DNA from: Lycium barbarum | Taxonomy: Eukaryota; Streptophyta; Magnoliopsida; Solanales; Solanaceae | Reading direction: 5' to 3' | DNA: 64,000 nucleotides | Assembly: GCF_019175385.1 (NCBI RefSeq) | Contig: NC_083344.1 | Location: forward strand, 56,544,782 to 56,608,781 | Part shown: positions 32,355 to 43,577 of the stretch, in pieces | Numbering within the stretch: the first letter of the stretch is position 1 | Layout: every line of letters starts with the position of its first letter | The notes under the pieces: generated by a model | Seen by the model: the letters and a program-made list of their open reading frames with translations, nothing else | Told to the model about the DNA's origin: nothing | Database searches by the model: none | Translations under genes and position numbers: made by a program

Positions 32355-33221
32355 TGCCTAAATGTCTGGGGAACTGCTGCCTGTTCCCACCTCTAAACTC
32401 GCTCATCGGACCCAAAGATATAGCCCTCTTGCCATGTCCCCTATCTTACTCGCTTTCACTTCTCTACTGTTGCAAGCTTTCTTTTAAGTTCGTAGCATGG
32501 GCCTGAATGCGCGCAATGTCCGCAGTCAGGCATCTATCCATCAAGTGTGGCCCTAGGCCTTTCACAAATCGGTTTTTTCGGTCACCCATGTCCGCTACCA
32601 TGGCCGAAGCATACCTAGCCAAGGAATTGAAACGGAAACTATACTCTAGAGCACTCATACTACCTTGCCTCAAATTTAAGAATTTATCGGCTCTAGCTCG
32701 CCGAACTCCCGGAGGCATATAGTGTCGGAGAAAAGCATCAAGAAGAAGAAGAATCTCATAATGAGGCTCCCCCCCCAGACTTTTCCTGCTCCCCCTGCAC
32801 CGGCAGAGCAGGGAAGAGCTCCAGCTCCAGCCCCCGCACCTCCAGTTCCACCGCCAGCAGTTCCGGGCCAACAGATGGCCGAGGCCATTCAATTACTGAC
32901 CCAGTTAATTGCCGCACAGGCTCAGCGGCAAGATGTAGACCTAGGAGACAGGGCGGTAAGTGCAAGGGCCCGCGACTTTATCACCCTGAAGCTTCCAGAG
33001 TTTTATGGATCCAGACCAGAGGAGGACCCGCAGAGTTTTATAGATGAGATGCTGAGGACTCTAAGGATCATACATGCTTCGGATACGGAGTCCGTAGATT
33101 TGGCTTCATACAGGCTGCGAGATGTGGCAGTTTTGTGGTATAGTAGTTGGATATCCTCGAGGGGAGCGAATGCACCTCCCCCGGTTTGGCAGGAGTTTAC
33201 CGAGGCATTTCTGCGACATTT
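32355..33221 (+). pseudogene. gag: Third chimeric copy: A gag fragment (32355-32739) plus B gag piece (32742-33221)
   Basis: Starts slightly further out in A than copy 2 (GCCTAAATG precedes TCTGGGG), so its left breakpoint differs. B gag is open from 32722 to about 33225 (EAFLRHFL) and then jumps into the LTR at a shared CTTA, a four-base microhomology. Remaining gag and tail are deleted. Confidence 0.8.
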
Positions 33222-33867
33222 CTTATGAAAAGAAATGTTTCAAAGACGAAACGACAAGCCTACATGACAGCCGGCCTAAAAAGGGGCCTTCCTATGCACA
33301 GGTTACCTTCTCGCCTCGTTATATGCCCTGTGACTCCATGATATTATTAATCGTACTCTATGTCACTGCTTGTATTATTTTCTATGCCTTACATACTCGG
33401 TACACTATTCGTACTGACGTCCCTTCTTGTGGACGCTGCGTTTCATGCCGCGCAGGTCAGCAGGCAGGTGGACTTGATCCTTAGGAGCTCTGCCAGCAGC
33501 ACTCTACAGCGCTCCAGTCGTTCCGGAGCCTTATTTCAGTGGTACTGTTTTGTGTATATATAATCTCGGGCACGATCGTACTCGGCCCTTTCTATGTATA
33601 AACGTACTATGTCTAGAGGCTCGTAGACAGATATGTACAGTCAGTTAAGTATAGTTAGGTATATGGTGTTTTGGCATGCTAATGTTGATGTATAAGTCAT
33701 AACGAAGTTTATTAGTCTATGTTCAGAATGACGCCGCTAATGTTAATGTTCAAAAAAAAAATGTCTCTGTTTACATGGCTTGCTAAGAGGTAAAGGTAAA
33801 ACGATAGACAAGGGGTGCTCGGTACAAGTATCGGGTACTCGTCACGGTCCCTAGACGGGTCGTGACA
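33222..33867 (+). mobile_element. Element B LTR 3' part, right end of the array
   Basis: Matches 25807-26450 of the complete LTR, so about 150 bp of LTR are present in both this piece and the 5' part. Ends GGGTCGTGACA. Triple hairpin at 33397-33455 as in the complete copy. The next bases are A gag (gagcc). Confidence 0.9.
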
Positions 33868-34241
33868 GAGCCCTCTTCCGGCTTTGACCCAAAGAATTCC
33901 GGAGGGTTCAAAGTAATAAAGTCGCGGGCCCTTGCACTAACAACCCTATCACCTTGCCCTGAACTTTACCTCTGAGTCTGGGCCGTAACCAATTGAGTAA
34001 GAAAATTAATGGCCTCTTTTACATCCTGGCTCGAAGCATCCGGTGGAGGAGCCGGAGGTGCTAGAGCTGGGGCTGAGGCTCCCTCACGCACCTCAGTAAT
34101 AGGCACTGTCTGGGAGGACTCAGATTGAGCCGCACTCTAGGATTCACGTTCCTCTACTACCAGTGGCGGTGCTCTTTCAACCCGCTTTTCTGCCACCATC
34201 TTGCCCTTTTGGGCTGCTGTCGCCTTTCTCTTTACAGGCAT
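33868..34241 (-). pseudogene. gag: Element A gag N-terminus
   Basis: Begins MPVKRKATAAQKGKM at 34241 with a stop (RES*SAAQ) in the acidic/Pro-rich part and another near 33960. It continues to [20 protein letters not shown] at 33868, where the B LTR ends. The remaining gag lies at 20295-21107 on the other side of the array. The start context and leader match other Tekay elements here. Confidence 0.8.
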
Positions 34242-34363
34242 TTCTGAAATACACAACACACGGTTAAGGAACAAGAATTTCTTATATCATAGCTCTATCG
34301 CACGATTCTTATGAAGAAAGAAGGTCAATCATTCCTAAAAATTTCCGCAGTTTCTCATTTATA

Positions 34364-34383
34364 AGTGTGGCGCGCAACACACC
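34364..34383 (-). promoter_or_regulatory. Dimer-initiation-like leader hairpin of element A (loop TTGCGCGC)
   Basis: In sense GGTGTG/CACACT with self-complementary GCGCGC in the loop, 53 nt after the primer-binding site. Confidence 0.6.
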
Positions 34384-34436
34384 CATAACCAAGACTCTAC
34401 TAGACACGGCTCGTAGACACACCCTAGGACTAAATT

Positions 34437-34448
34437 GCTCTGATACCA
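34437..34448 (-). other. Primer-binding site of element A
   Basis: Reverse complement of TGGTATCAGAGC, four bases inside the 5' LTR boundary at 34453. Confidence 0.9.
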
Positions 34449-34452
34449 CGTT

Positions 34453-35480
34453 TTTCACGACCCGTCTAGAGGGCTGCGACGAGCACCCGGTGCTAGCCCA
34501 CCCGGGCACCCCTTAACTTACACTTATGCTTACATCTATGTGAGCCATACTATTAAACATATAAATCTATTCATTCATCATACTAGTCCCATTGGACGAC
34601 AATGCCTTTATACCATAATTGGCATCTATTCCACATCAACGTACATGAGCCGACGAGGCTATCAAAATGATATACAAAATATAGGCCGACAAGGCCAGAC
34701 ATATCTAACCATATACACGTGGCTATGATCATCTAAGAAGGGTATAACATATCACATGAGCGGGACAGGACCCCGCTATGCCCATAATTATATACACAAA
34801 AGAATAAGTACCCAAAAGCTATGGCTCCGAATGAAATGAAGCCCTGCTATGTAATCTCTGAGAAAGCAGCTATGGATCAAGCTTGTCTCCCTAGGCACCT
34901 GCGGGCATGACGCGGCGTCCACAAATAAAAGGATGTCAGTACGAAGAATGTACTGAGTTTGTAAAGCATGATCAATATCAACATAGAAGCATAAATAACA
35001 ACATAAGAAATAGCATAGGATGGGAGATGGCAATATCGTCGTCATATGCACTTACTTGCCTTTCATAGGAACTTTCCATTGCTAATACGTATTTGTGTTC
35101 ATACATCATTATCCGTATTCCATAATAGTACCCGTATCATATTTGTGCTCGTATTCGTATACATGCCCTTATTCACATTCATATACATAGTCATATCATA
35201 TTCGTATTCATATCATATACATAATCATTTACATAGCATACCCGACCACGTAGGATCGGTGTTTCATACATACTTGGCCAACCAAGGCTCAAGGTTGCTC
35301 ATACCTGGCCCTACCAAGGCTTCAGGGTTACATCTACCTGGCCCTACCAAGGCGTCAGGGTTATCCGTACCCTCTGCAGAGGTGTGCGCGCGTTTCGTAA
35401 TCGTATACATACTTATTTACATATCATACTCGGCCTCATAAGCTCGGGGTTCCTTAATAGTCATATATAGATACATACAC
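34453..35480 (-). mobile_element. Element A 5' LTR, distal part
   Basis: Starts TTTCACGACCC, a TGT-to-TTT change of the usual end. It is collinear with 12273-13300 of the 3' LTR and is cut by element C at 35481. Contains heptaloop hairpin 34759-34777 (AGCGGG/CCCGCT) and triple hairpin 34900-34956, whose second stem has one mismatch from a CG-to-CA change. Confidence 0.9.
35476..35480. other. Target-site duplication of element C (tacac), pair at 46505-46509
   Basis: Perfect 5-bp direct repeat; removing C and one copy restores collinearity with the sister LTR around 13296. Confidence 0.95.
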
Positions 35481-38406
35481 TGTCACGACCCAGCCCCGTG
35501 GGCCGCGACTGGCACCCTACCTGGGTACCCAGACTGAATCGCACATTCATTTTCAAATCCAAACTTATTTCATAATTTTTCGAAATCATACCGAACATAA
35601 TTTATATCAAAATATGTCTTAAGCGGTCGTGCCAAATCAAAATATCATATAAAATACAAACGAAGCGGCGGAGTAGACATCGCCGGCCAAAAGTGCAAAC
35701 ATAAGCATAAGGGCCATTTGGGGCCATCATAACGAACGGACCGCTTTAAGACCAGAAAACAAAATCAGACAAACATACATAGGACCCTCGCCCCACATAT
35801 ATGACTACAGGCCTCTACAAACTCAAAACAAAGACATATGGCGAGACAGGGCCCCGCCGTACCCAAAGAGTCAAGCATACCGAATATATACAAAGCAAAA
35901 AGAGTCTGTACCAAAAGTGGACTCCGGATCAAATAGGAGTACTCCGGAATAGCAAGAAGTGAAGCCTACTGCGGAGGATCACCGATATCTGCACCTGCGG
36001 GCATAAAACGCAGCCCCCGGAGAAAGGGGGTCAGTACGAAATATGTACTGAGTATGTAAAGCACGGAGTACAGAAATATGGGTCAAAACCGAAAGCAAAT
36101 CAGATGTCAAAGTGGAGTGCAATCGGTATGTCAAAATCCGTATCGAAATCATATACGTATATATAATGCAAACGAAATCATGCAAACGCTTAGGAACGTG
36201 GTCGCCACTCCGACGCTGGCGCCACACACAGCATAACACCAGAAGGTTTCAAATCTCCGTACATCCCCGAACACAAACATAATCATAGGTGAGCGTATCG
36301 CATCACGAGCCATATCACAGCATAACTCCAAACGGAACCCGACCCTATGGCGAAGCCTCGGGAACCGTAACACAGCATACGGCCGAATTGTCATAAGGCG
36401 CACGAATCAAAACCGGCCCGGGAATCGGTGAACGAAGTCATAATAAGGCACGAGCGGAGTCGTGAGCAAACCAATGCAATTCGTACTTCAAAATAGTTTT
36501 CCAAAACGAAGTAAACCCATAAGTCATATCATAATGCAAAATAGTCGGATACTTAGCCGATATAAAGTTTCATTTATCAAAACTTTTCCAAAATAATATG
36601 TGTAGCTCAGAACGTAGCTTAACATATCGTAATTGTCGAAACATATCCCATAGACGGGAATTCCAACATCGAAAGTGCCATTCCAAACGTTATTCAAAAG
36701 GACAGCCCAATAAGACAAATAGGGCGTCTCGGGGTTAGCGGGCCCACCTCGAGTCAAATGAGGTGGCGAACATATTTTTACCAACATTTATATGCCAGGG
36801 GTCATACATAATCATTTCGAGGTTACCCGACCACATTTCGACAGGTTTCGGACGAATGGTGGCATTCTAGCCAAAATAGAGCCCTTAGGCTTCAATTGAA
36901 TTGAATGAATAGTAACTTTTCTGTGGATCGGGTTTCGAGGAACAGAAATGCTCCGGAAGGTCTCATATTCGACTAACATACTAGGATATGCCAAATGAAG
37001 GAGTGGGAATCTTTACATACCTCACAGATGTCGTAAGCTCTCCCGAAAGTCCAGTCCCGTTTCGTCAAAAATCTGCAAATGGTCAAAGTTACCAATTGAG
37101 ATTCTTAGGCTTAAAAATGCCTTTAACTTCAATTTTTGCCTATCGAAATTTCGGCAGCATTTCCCCTATAAATCTAACATCCCTGAGGCTTAGCTCGGCT
37201 CAAAATACATCCACCACAACAGCCCACACGTCAACAAACAACACAAACAACAATCAAACCATTCTAGCTTCAAAGATCTACTTTGTTATCTAAGTTGGCA
37301 ACTTTCATTCCAACTTCAAAACTCAAATGCTAAATCTACATAATTGTATTCATTTCTACATTCAAACTTATACAATCACATCCTAACTACAATCCAAGCC
37401 ATACACGAAATTACACCAAAATCCATTATTTTCCAGAATTCTTTAAAACATCAAAAATCCACGACGAACATTCTAACTCACGTCGTTTCATTCCGAATTC
37501 ATTAACATCATTATAAATTCACATCTAAAGTCTCTAGCACCCAAAATATACAATGATATACATAGTGATACCGAAGGTATACGCTTTCCGATAATATCCA
37601 AAAATCACTTTTCAACGTCAATTTCATTCATCAATCGATCAATTACAACATAAGGATCACAACAACACATTACACCAACCAAACAAGGTAAATTAACACC
37701 ATTTCCTCCTCCCTATGGCTCACGGCCAACCCACACTCTACACACACACCCACGACTTTTTACTAACATCCACGTTACGGGATTCTCGTCTATTTCCAAT
37801 CCTTAACACATTCATATCAATTCTATAACATTAGAGGGGCAAAATTCTTACCTTTTCTTGACTTTCCGACTTGTCGCAAACGTAGTACTTGTGCCAAACT
37901 AATTATACCCCATTGAAGAGGGCCTCGAGTACTTCACAGATATGTAAGGATTATGATTGTTTGATCACAAACAAGACTTGGAAATTTTTTCTTTCCCTTT
38001 TCTCTTGGTTCGGCCGAAGCCCTTTGTGAGGGTGTTCTTGAAATTTTGTTCTTTGACTTGATAATGGCCAAGCATACATCGTATATATCCTTTTAGGGGT
38101 CATGTGCATAGCACATGACCCTTTTAAAGTGGGCGTGGGCCAATTGACAAGGCCGGCCCCCTTCAATTGTTGGGCTTCAACTTTGGGTCATAATTTTCCT
38201 TGGCCCAATTAGTTAAAGTCTCGTTTTGTAATTCCCGAAACTAATTTCCAAAATTCCGAATTTACCCTCGGCCTTTCCCGATGTCTTAGCATTAAAGATT
38301 CCACAACCAACATAGTCACATTCACTAAAATCAAATTATGTCCTTATAGCACACAAGTCGTAATTATTTCTCGATTTCCAATTATACGAAAACACGGGAC
38401 ATAACA
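35481..38406 (-). mobile_element. Element C 3' LTR (2926 bp)
   Basis: In sense TGTTATGTCCCGTG to GGGTCGTGACA. Landmarks in sense: CCGAAATTTCG motif at 37137-37170, donor-like GAG|GTATGTAAAG at about 37020, heptaloop 35840-35858, triple hairpin 35995-36051. Confidence 0.95.
35840..36051 (-). promoter_or_regulatory. Structured LTR block of C 3' LTR
   Basis: Heptaloop hairpin GGCGGG/CTCGCC around GCCCTGT. Hairpin 1 TCAGTAC/GTACTGA, hairpin 2 CCCCC/GGGGG, hairpin 3 CTGCG/CGCAG, all paired. Confidence 0.7.
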
Positions 38407-38442
38407 TTCTCCCCCCCTTAAGAACATTCGTCCCCGAATGTT
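38407..38442 (-). other. Polypurine tract and hairpin of element C
   Basis: In sense AACATTCG-GGGA-CGAATGTT, then TTAAGGGGGGGAGAA beside the LTR. Confidence 0.85.
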
Positions 38443-38539
38443 AAATAAATCTTATGAAGACTCACAAGCATAACGGGAAAACCATTTTATATATAACACA
38501 CATGGCCCATCCGTTTATTGGTACAACAAATACACAAGT

Positions 38540-40234
38540 TTAGATTACATGAGGCGTAGGGAATAAATGGGGGAATCTCTTCTTCATCTCATCCTCCGCC
38601 TCCCAAGTCATCTCTTCCCGGTTGTTATTGCGCCACAGAACCTTGACAGAAGGCACCTCCTTAGTGCGCAATCTCCTCACCTGACGATCCAGAATAGATA
38701 CAAGATGCTCGTCATAAGACAACTGCTCTGTCACCTGCAGATCATCTAATGGGAATATCCTGGAAGGGTCACCAATACACTTCCGCAACATCGACACATG
38801 AAATACCGGGTGCACGGACTCCAAATCGGATGGCAAGTCTAGCTCGTAGGCAACTGCGCCTATCCTCCGAACAATCTGGTATGGCCCGATGTACCGCGGA
38901 CTCAACTTGCCCTTCTTGGCAAACCTCATAACGCCCTTCATGGGCGACACCTTCAGGAATACCCAGTCACCAATCTGGAACTCTAACGGTCGACGCCAGC
39001 TATCAGCATAAGCTTTCTGTCGACTCTGAGCAGCTACCAGTCGTTCCCGAATAAGCTTCACCTTATCTACAGCTTCCTGGATCACATCCGGCCCAATCAA
39101 CTTAGTCTCGCCCACGTTAAACCAGCCAATAGGAGACCTGCATCTCCTGCCATAAAGGGCCTCGTACGGGGCCATCTGAATGCTGGAGTGATAACTGTTA
39201 TTGTAAGAAAACTCTATAAGCGGCAAATGATCATCCCAGCTGCCCCTGAAATCAATAACGCAGGCCCGCAACATATCCTCGAGCGTCTGAATAGTACGCT
39301 CGGCCTGCCCGTCGGTCTGAGGATGAAAGGCTGTACTGAGGCTCACCTGAGTCCCTAATCCCTCCTGAAATGACCTCCAGAAATTAGCTGTAAACTGGGC
39401 ACCTCGGTCAGTAATGATAGATACAGGGACTCCGTGAAGTCTGACTATCTCTCTGATATATAGTCTGGCATAATCCTCAGCCGAATAAGTAGTCCGGTCC
39501 GGAAGGAAATGGGCTGATTTCGTCAGCCTGTCCACAATAACCCAAATAGAGTCATACCTGCGTAGAGTACGCGGCAACCCAACAATGAAGTCCATATTAA
39601 TCATCTCCCATTTCCAGGCTGGAATCTCCATCTCCTGTAACAATCCACCGGGCTTCTGGTGCTCGATCTTGACTTGCTGGCAGTTCGGGCACTGACTAAC
39701 AAACTCAGCAACGTCTTTCTTCATGCCGTCCCACCAATACAAACACCTGAGGTCCCGATACATTTTAGTGGAACCAGGATGAACAGAATACCGGGCATAG
39801 TGTGCCTCGCCCATAATCTGCCGCCGTAAGCCCGCAACGTCCGGTACACAGAACCTGTCGTCGTACAATAATACTCCTTCAGGCGAGATTTCAAACTGAG
39901 TCTTTGATTTATTAAGGGCCACATCTCTGTACTGAATCAAAAGAGGATCCTCAAACTGGCGCTGCTTTACCTCCTGAATAATAGATGACTCAGCAACCGG
40001 ACGAACAGAAATCCCAGAATCTCCAGAATCCGCCAAACGAACTCCTAGGCTGGCCAGCTGACGAATGTCATGAACCAAATCTTTCTTACCCGACGGTACA
40101 TCAGCCAAGCTGGCCATAGACTTGCGGCTAAGTGCATCCGCTACCACATTGGCCTTCCCTGGATGGTACAGAATATCGACGTCATAATCCTTTAGTAGCT
40201 GAAGCCATCTCCGCTGCCGCAAATTTAGTTCCTT
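38540..40234 (-). pseudogene. pol: Element C pol, end of RNase H, integrase and chromodomain
   Basis: Open for 560 codons from Met 40222. It begins with the last RNase H motif (NVVADALSRKS, Asp at residue 29). The integrase finger has H141, H148, C178, C181. The catalytic triad is D211 (NMDFIVG), D272 (TDRGAQF) and E308 (DGQAERT), with exactly 35 residues between the last two. A GPY/F-like region (LSPRYIGPYQIV) and a C-terminal chromodomain-like module (ILDRQVRRLRTKEV ... TWEAEDEMKKRFPHLF) follow. No stop inside. It is in frame with the ORF upstream and separated only by TAG at 40235-40237, so the protein as encoded is split. Confidence 0.9.
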
Positions 40235-43200
40235 CTACTTAAAGATATACTGGAGACTCTTATGGTCCGTATAGACATCAACGTGGACCCCATATAAATA
40301 ATGCCGCCAAATCTTCAAAGCATGAATCACCGCGGCCAACTCAAGATCATGAGTGGGATAGTTCCTCTCGTGCGGTCTGAGCTGCCGGGAAGCATAGGCT
40401 ATGACTCGACCGTGCTGCATCAATACACATCCTATCCCAATACCAGAGGCGTCGCAATATACAACATACCCATCAGATCCCTCTGGAAGAGCCAAAACTG
40501 GTGTTGTAATCAATCTCTCCTTCAGCATCTGAAAGCTGCGCTCGCAGGCACCTGACCACTGGAATTTCGCTGCTTTCTGGGTAAGCCTCGTCAGTGGTGC
40601 TGCAATAGAAGAGAAATCCTCCACGAACCTGCGATAATACCCAGCCAATCCCAGAAAACTACGCACCTCTGTCGGTGTAGTAGGCCTGGGCCAATTCTGC
40701 ACAGCCTCAATCTTCTGCGTATCGACCCGAATACCGTCTGCGCCGACAATATGGCCCAAGAATGCCACAGAAGTGAACCAGAACTCACACTTAGAAAATT
40801 TATCATATAACTTCTGCTGACGGAGAATGCCAAGTATCGTCCTCAAGTGATCTGAATGCTCCTCGGCTGATCGCGAATAAATCAGGATGTCATCAATAAA
40901 CACAATAACAAACATATCCAGAAAAGGCCGAAATACTCGGTTCATCAGATCCATAAATACTGCTGGGGCATTAGTCAGCCCGAAAGACATAACTCTGAAC
41001 TCATAATGCCCGTACCGGGTCCTGAAAGCAGTCTTCGGGATATCTGCCTCCCGTACTCGCACCTGATGATAACCTGAGCGCAGATCTATCTTTGAAAAAT
41101 GTCTAGCACCCTGCAGCTGATCAAACAAATCATCAATCCGGGGGAGGGGATACTTGTTCTTAATAGTCACCTTATTCAGTTGCCGGTAGTCGATACATAT
41201 CCGCAATGACCCATCTTTCTTCCTGACAAACAATACCGGCGCTCCCCAGGGTGATGTGCTGGGTCTAATAAAGCCCTTATCCAACAAATCTTTCAGCTGC
41301 TCTTTCAACTCCTTCAACTCAGCTGGTGCCATCCTGTACGGAGGAATAGATATAGGCTGCGTATCCGGCATCAACTCTATAGTGAAATCAATCTCCCGCT
41401 CAGGCGGAAGGCCAGGAAGCTCGTCAGGAAAAACATCTGGAAACTCACTGACGACCGGAACAGACTGAAGGGTAGGTATCTCCGCTGCCGTATCGTGCAC
41501 ACGAACCAAATGATAGATATAACCCTTCTGGATCATCTTCTTAGCCTTGAGGTATGAAATAAACTTACCCCTCGGCGATGCAGTAGACCCGAACCACTCT
41601 ATAACTGGTTCCCCTGGAAACTGAAAACGGACTACCTTTTTCTGGCAGTCGACATTGGTATAACAGGAAGACAACCAGTCCATGCCCATAATGACGTCAA
41701 ACTCAAGCATATCTAACTCTATCAGATCAGCCTTAGTGCTACGATCATAAATGGTCACAGAACAATCTCTATAGATCTGTCTTACTATAACAAAATCCCC
41801 AACTGGCGTAGCTACCTCAAATGGCTCTATAGGCTCAGACACTATTCCAATTTTACTAGCAACAAGCGGGGAGATATATGATAAAGTAGAGCCAGGGTCA
41901 ATCAATGCATATACAGATCTGGAGAAAACCAGCAATGTACCTGTGATGACGTTTGGCGAAGCCTCCTGATCCTGGCGGCTGGCCAAAGCATATATGCGGT
42001 TCGAGGGACCGCTAGAACCTGAAGCGCCACCGCGGCCTCGACCGCGTCCTGCCGGTGCTGAAATACCTCGCCCTCCAAGGCGTGCAACTGATGGAGCAGA
42101 AGAAGAACCGGCGGCTGACCCTGTCTGCTGAGCAGCACTACCAGAACCGCTAGCCAAAGGACAGTCTCTCATAAAGTGGCCCTGACCACCACACGAAAAG
42201 CAAGCTCCAGTCGCTCGGTAACACTCCCCGGGATGAGACTTCCCGCAATGAGGACAACGGGGTCTGGGTGGTCTGGCCTGGCTGGGACCCCTGGGTACCT
42301 GTGAACCTGCCACTCTGGAGCTCTGACCGGCCCCAGACGGTCCTGTACTATCGAATCTCCGGCTGCCTGACTGAGTAATCCGGCCGGACGAAGGAAAATG
42401 CCTATCCGACTGCTGCTGCAGAGGCTGTCTGCCTCGAGAATCTCCAGAATAACCTGCGGACCTAGCCCTCTTGGGCGGCCTCCTATCTCGATCTCTGCCA
42501 GCAGGATCAGACCTGCGACGGTCCTCCATACCCATCGCATAGGCCTGAAGTCGGGCAATGTCCATGTCTGCCTGCAATGACACTGCCATACAGCTATCAA
42601 CCAAATACCGGTCCAATCCCATAACATATCTGTGCATCCGATCGGACATATCTGCTACCACGGCCGGTGCATATCGGGCCAGAGAATCAAACTCAAGGTT
42701 ATACTCGCGAACACTCCGACCCCTCTGCTGCAGACGTAAGAATCGATCATCCCGTGCCCGCCGTAACTCTGGGGGCAAAAAGTGGCGGGTGAATGCTGTC
42801 ACAAACTGATCCCAAGTGGCCGGAGGGGCACCCTCTCCTCTAGACAGCTCCCAAGTCTCGTACCAGTGGGTAGCCACATCTCGAAGCCTGTGCGAAGCCA
42901 GCTCAACCGACTCGGTCTCTGAAGCCCTGACCAGGTCCAGTGAGCGTCGCATGCCCCGAATAAAGTCATGGGGGTCCTCATCGGGCTTAGACCCGAAGAA
43001 CTCTGGAGGGACACATAACAAAAACTCCCGAACTCTCAGGCTGTCCCGCCTGTCATCGTCATCATCATCCCTCCGCCCGCGTCTGCGAGCCTGTCCTGCC
43101 ACCAATGTTGTCAACAACTGTACAACCTCTCTCAAGGTCCTATCGTCCGCCCGTGGCTGAGGAGCTGGAGTCTCGGGTGCGGGTACACGGACCTCTGGAG

Positions 43201-43372
43201 CTGCTGAAGGTCCTGCTCCAGGCTGTACTAGTGGGGGTGTAGCAGACCCCTCGGAATGCGGCACATCCTCAGGCAAATCATAAACACGAGCCCGGGTAGC
43301 TCGCTATGCCTGGCTAGTCTCTCCCATCCTCGCTTTGCCCTTCTGGGCCACCGTTGCCTTCTTCGGAGGCAT
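40235..43372 (-). pseudogene. gag-pol: Element C gag, protease, reverse transcriptase, RNase H core
   Basis: The likely native start is Met 43372 (MPPKKATVAQKGKAR); TAG at 43304-43306 interrupts after 22 codons. The long frame from Met 43276 has 1012 residues: gag domain about 80-250, knuckle C358-C361-H366-C371, protease 440-540, RT about 640-810 with FIDD at 792-795, RNase H D941, E978, D1003. The protease motif reads D-P-G-S-T instead of D-T-G-S-T (residues 459-463), which should impair it. The frame ends at TAG 40235-40237 inside [11 protein letters not shown], where element A has Gln, i.e. CAG to TAG. Confidence 0.9.
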
Positions 43373-43488
43373 CACTGCAAACACAAAGGCGAGTCAGATC
43401 AAAATCATCCTAATAGCACAGCTCTATCGCACGATCTAAGATTCCAAAGAAAGTAACATCCTAAATGCCCTGTAGCTTCCTGTTTATA

Positions 43489-43508
43489 GATGTGGTGCAC
43501 AACACATC
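43489..43508 (-). promoter_or_regulatory. Dimer-initiation-like leader hairpin of element C (loop TTGTGCAC)
   Basis: In sense GATGTG/CACATC, six Watson-Crick pairs; loop with self-complementary GTGCAC; 53 nt after the primer-binding site. Confidence 0.65.
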
Positions 43509-43561
43509 GATAAACAAGACTCTACGAGACACGGCCTGTAGACATTCCGAGGACAAACCTG

Positions 43562-43573
43562 GCTCTGATACCA
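43562..43573 (-). other. Primer-binding site of element C
   Basis: Reverse complement of TGGTATCAGAGC, four bases from the 5' LTR. Confidence 0.95.
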
Positions 43574-43577
43574 CTTT

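Larger units (their letters stand above)
20733..33867 (+). mobile_element. Rearranged tandem array of gag-only element B, inserted in element A gag
   Basis: Three copies of one chimeric junction (A gag, minus, joined to B gag, plus) at about 21108, 27510 and 32740. Copies 1 and 2 are offset by 6402 bp; copy 3 is a short piece 5230 bp further. Order: [A fragment, gag, tail, LTR, leader, gag start] - [A fragment, gag, tail, LTR 5' part] - [A fragment, gag piece, LTR 3' part]. The right end is a genuine LTR end (33867) against A gag. The left B LTR has been lost. Confidence 0.85.

Noticed and set aside
36988..37293. 101-codon plus-strand frame (repeated at 45086-45391)
   Set aside because: Antisense to C's LTR over the presumed promoter region; present in both LTRs simply because they are identical.
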